From DASWUZ01 sp036401395 (lineage in GTDB: Bacteria > Acidobacteriota > Terriglobia > Terriglobales > Acidobacteriaceae), in assembly GCA_036401395.1 (NCBI GenBank), contig DASWUZ010000200.1, positions 1 to 11,151 of the forward strand: a stretch of DNA of 11,151 bases, in the 5' to 3' direction. The position numbers were made by a program, and so were the translations under genes. The first letter of the stretch is position 1. Every line of letters begins with the position of its first letter. This document shows positions 6,543-11,151 of the stretch, in pieces. The notes below the pieces were generated by a model. It searched no databases, was not told the DNA's origin, and saw only the letters and a program-made list of their open reading frames with translations.

Positions 6543-7681
6543 TGAAGCGGGCTACACGGCACACGGCGGCACATGTGGCGGGGGCTTCCGGGGGCACGCC
6601 GAGGGAACACGGCTTTTCGATGCCCGCCGAATGGGAGCGGCATACCGCGACCTGGATCGCCTGGCCGCACAACGCCGAGGATTGGCCAGGCAAATTCCAG
6701 CCAATCCCGTGGGTTTACGCGGACATCGTGCGCCATCTCGCCTCAGTTGAAGATGTGCATGTAATCGTCGAAAGAGCCGCCGCACAAAGGAAAGCGCGAG
6801 GGATTCTTTCCCGCGCCGGGGCCGATTTAGCGCGTGTACATTTTCATCAATGGCCTACGGACCGGGTTTGGGTGCGCGATTCCGGGCCGATTTTTCTTCG
6901 TAGTCATGCCGCGGCCTCCCCCGTTGACGAACAAGGCACCATTGCGGTTACAAACTGGAAGTTCAACGCCTGGGCCAAGTACGCTAACTGGCATCTGGAT
7001 GACAAGCTGCCTTCGCTCGCGGCCAAACTGCTCGACCTGCAGGAGTGGCAACCGACAATCACGCTTCTGGATAAGACCAAACGTCGCCTCGTATTGGAGG
7101 GCGGAAGTGTCGATGTCAACGGCGCAGGAACCCTCATCACCACCGAGGAATGCTTGCTCAGCGAAGTGCAACAGCGCAACCCGGGAGTGAGCCGCGACCA
7201 ACTGGAACGTGCCTTTCACGACTATCTCGGTATAGATCAGGTACTGTGGCTAAATCGCGGATGCAGCGGCGATGACACCCACGGACACGTGGATGACGTC
7301 ACTCGATTCACCTCGGCGAACACAATTGTCACAGCCACTGAGACAAATAGGACCGACGACAATCATTTGCCACTCGCAGAGAACCTCGACCGCCTTAAAG
7401 CGGCGCGGAATCTCGACGGCAAGCCCTTTCATATCGTCGAGATGCCGATGCCCGCGCCGGTTGTCTTCGAGGGACAGCGACTGCCGGCGAGCTATTGCAA
7501 TTTTTACATCGCCAATGACGTCGTGCTCGTGCCGACGTTCAACGACCCGAACGACCGTCACGCACTCAACACCCTCGCCGGTCTTTTTCCCGGCCGCAGA
7601 GTCATCGGAATTCATTCCGGCGACCTTATATGGGGCCTGGGCGCGCTCCACTGCATGACTCAGCAGCAGCCCGCGCCATGA
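6542..7681 (+). CDS. aguA: Agmatine deiminase
   Basis: AguA converts agmatine to N-carbamoylputrescine and ammonia. The 379-residue product has the full guanidino-group-modifying fold. Recognisable elements in order are SMPAEWERHTATWIAWPH (26-43), WVRDSGPIF, VTNWKFNAWAKY, LEGGSVDVNG with Glu186, GDDTHGHVDDVTRF with His249 and Asp251, and the nucleophile Cys371 in GLGALHCMTQQQP at the C-terminus. The last motif departs from the GGGNIHC form found in many AguA proteins; I believe this is a subgroup variant and not a defect, since the catalytic residues are intact. ATG 6542 overlaps the aguB stop; a GTG directly before it (6539) is equally possible. The first 22 or so residues are not conserved family sequence, and ATG 6620 is a less likely alternative. 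The stop overlaps the tadA start (ATGA). Confidence 0.95.
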   Translation: MKRATRHTAAHVAGASGGTPREHGFSMPAEWERHTATWIAWPHNAEDWPGKFQPIPWVYADIVRHLASVEDVHVIVERAAAQRKARGILSRAGADLARVHFHQWPTDRVWVRDSGPIFLRSHAAASPVDEQGTIAVTNWKFNAWAKYANWHLDDKLPSLAAKLLDLQEWQPTITLLDKTKRRLVLEGGSVDVNGAGTLITTEECLLSEVQQRNPGVSRDQLERAFHDYLGIDQVLWLNRGCSGDDTHGHVDDVTRFTSANTIVTATETNRTDDNHLPLAENLDRLKAARNLDGKPFHIVEMPMPAPVVFEGQRLPASYCNFYIANDVVLVPTFNDPNDRHALNTLAGLFPGRRVIGIHSGDLIWGLGALHCMTQQQPAP

Positions 7682-8130
7682 TTACCGATACGGACGCCAT
7701 GCGCCTGGCGATCGAAGAGGCCCAGCTCGCAGCCCTTGCAGGTGAAGTGCCCATCGGAGCAGTCATCGTCCACGACGGCGCAGTGATCGCGATTGGTAAC
7801 AACTTCGTCGTGCGCGGAATCGACCCCACCGCGCACGCGGAGATTGTCGCCATGCGTGCCGCCGCTACGGTCCTCTGCAATTACCGCCTGACGGGCTGCA
7901 CCCTCTACGTCACGCTCGAACCTTGCGCAATGTGCAGCGGAGCGATCACTCATGCTCGCATCGAACGCCTGGTCTACGGAGCGGACGATCCCAAGGCCGG
8001 CGCGGCAGGCTCCGCCCTCACGGTGTTGAATCACCCGAAGCTCAACCACCAGGTGATGGTGACTGCGGGAGTCCTCGCCGAAAATTGCGGCGAACTTCTC
8101 CGTGCTTTTTTCCGCGAACGCCGTGGCTAA
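7678..8130 (+). CDS. tadA: tRNA-specific adenosine deaminase TadA
   Basis: TadA deaminates the wobble adenosine (position 34) of tRNA-Arg(ACG) to inosine and is usually essential. The 150-residue product has the zinc-dependent deaminase signatures: His53-Ala-Glu55 in DPTAHAEIVAMR (zinc ligand and proton shuttle) and Cys83/Cys86 in TLEPCAMCSGAI. The following ARIERLVYGADDPKAGAAGS is typical of TadA and argues against cytosine or guanine deaminases. N-terminal MRLAIEEAQLAALAGEVPIGAVIV also matches. ATG 7678 overlaps the aguA TGA as ATGA, implying coupled translation; the frame is open further back inside aguA, but homology starts here. It is the last gene of the aguB-aguA-tadA unit and is convergent with the DUF985 cupin gene 24 bp away, with no clear terminator between. 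Confidence 0.95.
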   Translation: MITDTDAMRLAIEEAQLAALAGEVPIGAVIVHDGAVIAIGNNFVVRGIDPTAHAEIVAMRAAATVLCNYRLTGCTLYVTLEPCAMCSGAITHARIERLVYGADDPKAGAAGSALTVLNHPKLNHQVMVTAGVLAENCGELLRAFFRERRG

Positions 8131-8169
8131 CTCGGCGATCTAACTTCGTGTGGGCTAACTTCGCGTGAG
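8127..8169. repeat. Short imperfect tandem repeat at the tadA/cupin junction
   Basis: Two 15-bp units, CTAACTTCGTGTGGG (8140-8154) and CTAACTTCGCGTGAG (8155-8169), match at 13 of 15 positions. A diverged partial copy, CTAACTCGGCGAT, precedes them at 8127-8139. The tadA TAA stop lies in the first copy and the minus-strand TAG stop of the cupin gene in the third. Confidence 0.6.
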
Positions 8170-8667
8170 GGCCTCGATCATTGCCCGATGAACTGGATAG
8201 TCACGGACCAGCGCAGCACGATCTCCCGCTTCATAGTCGTCGAAATCAAATCCGGGACTCACCGTACACCCCAGCAACGCAAACCTCTCCTCACCAGCTC
8301 CGGCAGGCATTCTGGAGCCTTGCCAGACTCCCTGAGGCACCACCAACTGTGGGCGCATCCCGGCGGCGAGGTCATGGCCGAGCACAACGACGCGGCTGGT
8401 TCCATCCGGCCAAAGCTGCAGCATCTCGACCGGCGCGCCCAGATAAAAGTGAAACACCTCGTCCGATTTGAGGCGATGCATTTCGGAAAACGTATCGGGC
8501 TCGAGCAGGTAGTAGATCGCCGTCCCAGAGGCGCGCGCACCCGTGTAGCACGGCGGCAGCGCCGCTTGCGGTACGACCTCGCGCGACTCCCACGTCCGCA
8601 CAAAACAACCACCCTCGCGCGGATGCGGCTTAAGCCCCAGCATCGCCTTGATCTCTTCCGCCGTCAC
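8155..8667 (-). CDS. Cupin-superfamily protein, DUF985 (Cupin_5) family
   Basis: The 170-residue product matches the DUF985/Cupin_5 pattern (PF06172) from end to end: LGLKPHPREGGCFVRTWES, GTAIYYLLEPDTFSEMHRLKSDEVFHFYLGAPVEMLQLWPDG, LGHDLAAGMRPQLVVPQGVWQGSRM, then LLGCTVSPGFDFDDYEAGDRAALVRDYP. It forms a single double-stranded beta-barrel. His64, Glu70 and His73 lie where cupins usually bind metal; whether metal is bound is not known from the sequence. No reaction is established for most of the family, so I give none. The start is GTG 8667, with GGGGGA 6 nt upstream on the minus strand, and the product length fits the family. It is transcribed away from the TonB-like gene and towards tadA, so it looks like a single-gene unit. 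Confidence 0.92.
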   Translation of the reverse strand: MTAEEIKAMLGLKPHPREGGCFVRTWESREVVPQAALPPCYTGARASGTAIYYLLEPDTFSEMHRLKSDEVFHFYLGAPVEMLQLWPDGTSRVVVLGHDLAAGMRPQLVVPQGVWQGSRMPAGAGEERFALLGCTVSPGFDFDDYEAGDRAALVRDYPVHRAMIEALTRS

Positions 8668-8794
8668 AGATAATCCCCCGAACCACTCAGACCCAATCGC
8701 AGAACCTAATCTTAGACTTCGATCATAGCGGGAACTTCGGCGAAGACTCAGGTGTCAAATCAAGCAGGTGTTCTCGCCACCGGAAGTACGACCC

Positions 8795-8799
8795 GGAGG
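8795..8799 (+). promoter_or_regulatory. Ribosome binding site setting the TonB-like start at 8806
   Basis: GGAGG, extended by A, lies 6 nt before ATG 8806. The in-frame GTG at 8752 has no such site and would add 18 residues with no family match. Confidence 0.65.
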
Positions 8800-8805
8800 A
8801 ACACT

Positions 8806-9528
8806 ATGTTCGAAGACAGCATGATGGAATCGGCGGGAACAATCGCGCCGAACAGTAAGTGGATGATATTTGGATCGGTGGCTCTGCAAGGCGCTATGTT
8901 AGTGGCGCTGCTGATCTTCCCGCTCCTTTATCCCGACGCGCTGCCACGTCTGACGACGCCTGAGCTGCTGATCGCTCCGCCACAGTCACAGGCTCCACTG
9001 CCGCCCCGGGAACCTCAGCCGTCGCTGGCGCCTCAACGCTCCGCGGTGATGCTGCTTGACTTGACCAACGCTCCTGCGCACATCGGTGCGCTTCAGCGGA
9101 CGGCATCAACAGGCATTGATAACGAGCCGCCGGCGCCTCCCGGTGCGATGGTCGGCCAGCTCGCGACTGGCATAGCCGAGGGCATGCCGAACATCTTGAG
9201 CGCCGCACCTGCGCCAGTTGTTCGCGCGGCGCCAAAGGGGCCGATGAGGGTCTCATCGGGTGTAGCCGCTGGTCAGTTGCTCGGTCCCATCCGGCCTGTT
9301 TACCCGCGCATGGCTGTCACGGCCCGCGTGCAGGGGACGGTCATTGTTGCGGCAACGATCTCTCGTCTCGGGACTATTGAAAATGCCCGCATCATGTCGG
9401 GGCCGGCCCTGTTGCAGGGTGCTGCGATAGAGGCCATCCGTAGGGCGCGCTATCGGCCCTTCGTTCTCAACGGTGAAGCGATTGAGGTTGAGACTACCAT
9501 TAGCGTGGTCTTCACCTTGGGAGGGTGA
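8806..9528 (+). CDS. TonB-domain energy-transducer-like protein
   Basis: The 240-residue product has the layout of TonB-family proteins: a short cytoplasmic N-terminus, one membrane segment at about residues 19-42 (WMIFGSVALQGAMLVALLIF), a Pro/Ala/Gln-rich periplasmic linker (about 50-150), and a C-terminal TonB domain (about 160-240). The domain contains RPVYPRMAVTARVQGTVIVA, TIENARIMSGPALLQGAAIE and AIRRARYRPFVLNGEAIEVE. TonB proteins pass proton-motive energy from ExbB/ExbD to outer-membrane receptors, but no exbB, exbD or receptor gene is in this window. Stand-alone TonB-domain proteins are common in Acidobacteriota and several may not be true energy transducers. The membrane anchor is atypically followed by Pro-rich sequence without the usual Glu-Pro/Lys-Pro repeats. 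The start at ATG 8806 is set by GGAGG 6 nt upstream. Confidence 0.88.
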   Translation: MFEDSMMESAGTIAPNSKWMIFGSVALQGAMLVALLIFPLLYPDALPRLTTPELLIAPPQSQAPLPPREPQPSLAPQRSAVMLLDLTNAPAHIGALQRTASTGIDNEPPAPPGAMVGQLATGIAEGMPNILSAAPAPVVRAAPKGPMRVSSGVAAGQLLGPIRPVYPRMAVTARVQGTVIVAATISRLGTIENARIMSGPALLQGAAIEAIRRARYRPFVLNGEAIEVETTISVVFTLGG

Positions 9529-9553
9529 GTTGGGGGGCAGGTTAACTTGGGGG
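9519..9553 (+). other. G-run cluster, possible G-quadruplex
   Basis: Four runs of three or more G occur at 9519-9521, 9523-9525, 9532-9537 and 9549-9553. The loops are 1, 6 and 11 nt, so the last exceeds the usual 7-nt limit. The cluster spans the stop of the TonB-like gene and the spacer after it. Folding is not demonstrated. Confidence 0.3.
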
Positions 9554-9574
9554 AGGCTGACCTGGAGAGAGGGT

Positions 9575-9603
9575 GAGTCGGGCCGGGCGGCTCGGCCCAA
9601 CTC
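9575..9603. terminator. GC-rich hairpin between convergent genes, possible bidirectional terminator
   Basis: GAGT-C-GGGCCG (9575-9585) pairs with CGGCCC-A-ACTC (9593-9603): 10 base pairs with one internal C/A mismatch and a 7-nt loop. It lies between the TonB-like gene (stop at 9528) and the minus-strand DUF4440 gene (stop at 9602-9604). No T-tract follows on either strand, so it is not a classic intrinsic terminator. Confidence 0.45.
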
Positions 9604-10009
9604 AAGTCCCGCGCGGCTCGGGCGCACGCACCGGCGTGCCCTGGTGGAATCGAACGCGCCAGGCTCCATTGATGAATTGCCAGATCGAACTTCGAAATAC
9701 TTCTTTGGGAGAGCTGAGAGGACCGCTGACTGTGCGATAGGTTACCAGGGCGGTGTCAGTTGAAAGAGAGTGCAGTTCGAAATCATGTACAGAGGGTGCG
9801 GCGCAGGGAAAATTCTGATTTGATGCCTCTCGCTGCAATTCGTAGATGATCGAGGCCTTGTCATAAATCCGTCCCGACTGGCCGATCTCAGCAAAATCCT
9901 CGTGGAGCAGAGTGGCTACTTCACTTGCGTTGGCGCGAACAGCCGGATCCATCAAGCTCTCTTCGAGCCGTCGCAGCAGTTCGGCGAGTTGGCCGTGCTC
10001 TTCCGTCAC
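9602..10009 (-). CDS. DUF4440 / SnoaL-like (NTF2-fold) protein
   Basis: The 135-residue product fits the DUF4440 branch of the NTF2-like fold (alpha+beta cone). An N-terminal helix (HGQLAELLRRLEESLMD, then NASEVATLLHEDF) leads into LHEDFAEIGQSGRIYDKASIIYEL. The strands VHDFELHSLSTDTALVTYRT and RSSIWQFINGAWRVRFHQGTPV follow; the last is a hallmark of this group. Members include ketosteroid-isomerase-like proteins and many of unknown role; I see no catalytic pair that would justify naming a reaction. The start is GTG 10009, with GAGG on the minus strand 8 nt upstream. It is divergent from the glutaredoxin-like gene across 55 bp and convergent with the TonB-like gene. Probably cytosolic, as no signal peptide is visible. 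Confidence 0.88.
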   Translation of the reverse strand: MTEEHGQLAELLRRLEESLMDPAVRANASEVATLLHEDFAEIGQSGRIYDKASIIYELQREASNQNFPCAAPSVHDFELHSLSTDTALVTYRTVSGPLSSPKEVFRSSIWQFINGAWRVRFHQGTPVRAPEPRGT

Positions 10010-10052
10010 TTTTCCGTCCTCAGGTAACTTCTGATTCCTAGTGCGACTTGGG

Positions 10053-10058
10053 TATGAT
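10053..10058 (+). promoter_or_regulatory. Possible -10 box (TATGAT) giving a leaderless glutaredoxin-like mRNA
   Basis: TATGAT matches the -10 consensus at 5 of 6 positions and ends 6 nt before ATG 10065, so transcription would begin at or next to the start codon. No Shine-Dalgarno sequence lies between them. The -35 region (near 10029-10034, TTCTGA) is poor. Confidence 0.4.
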
Positions 10059-10064
10059 TAAGTC

Positions 10065-10313
10065 ATGCAGATACTGGTCTATTCCGCCTCGTGGTGCCGT
10101 GACTGCCGGGAGGCTAAACGCTTCCTCGATACCCACGCCCTTCCCTACACTGAGATCGATATAGAGCTGACTCCGGGCGCTGCCGACGAGGTCATGCGCC
10201 AGGTCGGCAAGCGCGCCATTCCGCAGTTTGTGATTGACGGCAAATGGGTGCAACCGTATAGGCCCGGCAAGGGCTTTCTTCACGAAGAGATGAGCACTCT
10301 GCTGGGCGTTTAA
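10065..10313 (+). CDS. Glutaredoxin-like small thiol-disulfide oxidoreductase
   Basis: The 82-residue product has the short thioredoxin fold of glutaredoxin/NrdH-like proteins. The redox motif is Cys11-Arg-Asp-Cys14 in SASWCRDCREAKRFL, followed by YTEIDIEL, the cis-proline loop KRAIPQFVIDGKW (Pro53) and a C-terminal helix. It would reduce disulfides in the cytosol using glutathione, thioredoxin reductase or another reductant; the CRDC dipeptide does not decide which. It differs from classic Grx (CPYC) and NrdH (CxQC). The length is typical. The ATG at 10065 has no Shine-Dalgarno sequence but a TATGAT box 6 nt upstream, so the transcript may be leaderless. It is divergent from the DUF4440 gene and convergent with the DUF2007 gene only 9 bp away. 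Confidence 0.9.
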   Translation: MQILVYSASWCRDCREAKRFLDTHALPYTEIDIELTPGAADEVMRQVGKRAIPQFVIDGKWVQPYRPGKGFLHEEMSTLLGV

Positions 10314-10322
10314 GCCTGCAGG

Positions 10323-10649
10323 TTACGGCATCTGCGAAGACTTGAACTCAGCCGCGTCGGCGGAGTCGTCCAGCGATTCGTCGGGCAGCCCTTCACCGGC
10401 GTCAGCTATGATGGCGCGGGCGTCGGATTCATCTTCGGCCCTGACCTGGACCTCGAGCGGCCCCAGTCCCGGCGCGAGGATCGCGGCATTCTCTCCTGAC
10501 AGAAACGTGTCGATCCCCGCGGACTCAAGCCTCAGCTTGACCATCTCCGCTTCCATCGGCTCAGGAAATTCCCCGACCGAAACTAGTTCAGAATCTTGCG
10601 TCTCAACCGTCTCAACCATCGGAGAAACGTCTTTCAGATCGTCTGTCAT
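10323..10649 (-). CDS. DUF2007-domain protein (putative signal-transducing domain)
   Basis: The 108-residue acidic product contains a DUF2007 domain (PF09413) at about residues 22-85: ELVSVGEFPEPMEAEMVKLR, LESAGIDTFLSGEN, then GPLEVQVRAEDESDARAIIA. This small alpha/beta domain resembles the regulatory PII/ACT-like folds; its role is not established. The tails on both sides are low-complexity and rich in Asp, Glu and Ser, and are probably disordered. ATG 10649 is the start; the nearest GGAG on the minus strand is 12 nt away, so initiation may be weak, with AAAGAAAG also present. The gene is convergent with the glutaredoxin-like gene and divergent from purB. No membrane segment or signal peptide is visible. 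The functional label is family-level only. Confidence 0.85.
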   Translation of the reverse strand: MTDDLKDVSPMVETVETQDSELVSVGEFPEPMEAEMVKLRLESAGIDTFLSGENAAILAPGLGPLEVQVRAEDESDARAIIADAGEGLPDESLDDSADAAEFKSSQMP

Positions 10650-10715
10650 GCTTTCTTTCTACTCCCCATACATGGCTTCTGGCTATCGAGCTACAGCAGT
10701 GAGATGCGCAAACGG

Positions 10716-10721
10716 TAGAAT
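10716..10721 (+). promoter_or_regulatory. Possible -10 box (TAGAAT) for purB
   Basis: TAGAAT matches the -10 consensus at 5 of 6 positions, 57 nt before the purB TTG start. No clear -35 box is seen 16-18 nt upstream, so support is modest. Confidence 0.3.
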
Positions 10722-10763
10722 GAAGTGTTCGGCTAGACCTTGCGCCGTAGCCGCACGCTCATC

Positions 10764-10768
10764 GGAGG
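10764..10768 (+). promoter_or_regulatory. Ribosome binding site setting the purB TTG start
   Basis: GGAGG lies 9 nt before TTG 10778. The first in-frame ATG (within RPRMGSIW) falls inside conserved family sequence, so TTG is the start. Confidence 0.65.
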
Positions 10769-10777
10769 CAGACAGCA

Positions 10778-11151
10778 TTGATCGCCCGCTACACACGCCC
10801 GCGGATGGGCAGTATCTGGACCGAGGAGAACAAGTACCGCACCTGGCTCGAGGTCGAGATTGCCGCCAGCGAAACGCTCGCCGAGGACGGCATCGTCCCC
10901 GCGGAGGCGGCGCAGGCCATTCGCGAACGCGGCGACTTTGATGTCGCCCGCATCCAGGAAATTGAAGCCGAAGTGAGGCACGACGTCATCGCCTTCACCA
11001 CGGCAGTCGCGGAGAAGATTGGGCCTGAATCGCGCTGGCTGCACTACGGCCTTACCTCGAACGACATAGTCGATACCGCGCAAGCGCTGCAAGTTAAAGC
11101 TGCGTCCTTCATTCTGCGCGAAGGCCTGGTGCGGCTGGCTGATGTGCTGCG
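10778..11151 (+). CDS. purB: Adenylosuccinate lyase, N-terminal part (cut at window edge)
   Basis: PurB catalyses two fumarate-releasing steps in purine synthesis: SAICAR to AICAR and adenylosuccinate to AMP. The visible 124 residues start IARYTRPRMGSIWTEENKYR, the usual PurB opening, followed by WLEVEIAASETLAEDG, EVRHDVIAFTTAVAEKIG and WLHYGLTSNDIVDTAQAL. His68 (RHD) and His89 (HYGLTSND) fall at the same numbers as the catalytic-region histidines I recall for Bacillus subtilis PurB. The C-terminal part, including the fumarase/aspartase-superfamily signature loop, lies past the window end. TTG 10778 is the start, supported by GGAGG 9 nt upstream and by exact fit to the family N-terminus. It is divergent from the DUF2007 gene. 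Confidence 0.95.
   Translation, partial: MIARYTRPRMGSIWTEENKYRTWLEVEIAASETLAEDGIVPAEAAQAIRERGDFDVARIQEIEAEVRHDVIAFTTAVAEKIGPESRWLHYGLTSNDIVDTAQALQVKAASFILREGLVRLADVL

Noticed and set aside
8738..8751. Small CTTC-GGC-GAAG hairpin before the TonB-like gene, considered as an operator
   Set aside because: The 4-bp arms are too short to support any claim, and no promoter elements are positioned around it.
10314..10322. Palindrome CCTGCAGG in the 9-bp gap between the glutaredoxin-like and DUF2007 genes
   Set aside because: It is too short to form a terminator stem-loop and has no T-tract; 8-bp palindromes like this occur by chance.
1..11151. Mobile elements, CRISPR arrays, tRNA or rRNA genes, toxin-antitoxin or defence genes
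   Set aside because: No transposase or integrase motifs, spaced direct repeats, cloverleaf-forming segments or paired small toxin/antitoxin frames were seen on either strand; composition looks even across the window.

Overview
The window looks like ordinary chromosomal DNA from a fairly GC-rich bacterium. I infer Acidobacteriota (Terriglobia-like) from the mix of genes: a pyruvoyl-type arginine decarboxylase beside AguB/AguA, DUF2007, DUF4440 and DUF985 proteins, a lone TonB-domain protein and a large Ig-like secreted protein of unknown family. This assignment is inference; there is no rRNA to anchor it. I see no tRNA, rRNA, insertion sequence, prophage or CRISPR array. Non-ATG starts are common: three TTG and two GTG starts among 14 genes, each backed by a well-placed ribosome binding site.

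Layout. Position 1-563 (minus) is the N-terminal half of isocitrate dehydrogenase, cut by the window edge. 796-3309 (plus) encodes a large exported protein I cannot assign to a family. 3383-3673 (minus) is a small Dabb-domain protein, divergent from a LysR-type regulator at 3855-4802 (plus). The 181 bp between them contains an ATAA-N7-TTAT dyad. 4959-7681 holds the metabolic core: pyruvoyl-dependent arginine decarboxylase, a strong hairpin terminator, then aguB and aguA. tadA (7678-8130) is coupled to aguA by an ATGA overlap. 8155-8667 (minus) is a DUF985 cupin convergent with tadA. 8806-9528 (plus) is a TonB-domain protein, convergent with a DUF4440 protein (9602-10009, minus) across a G-rich spacer with a GC-rich hairpin. 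10065-10313 (plus) is a small glutaredoxin-like protein, convergent with a DUF2007 protein (10323-10649, minus). The window ends in the 5' part of purB (10778-11151, plus).

How the genes work together. The clearest system is a complete arginine-to-putrescine route: arginine to agmatine (PvlArgDC), agmatine to N-carbamoylputrescine (AguA), and N-carbamoylputrescine to putrescine (AguB). All catalytic motifs I can check are present. The other genes look like independent housekeeping or accessory units. The least explained items are the 837-residue secreted protein and the LysR operator-like dyad with regularly spaced half-sites.
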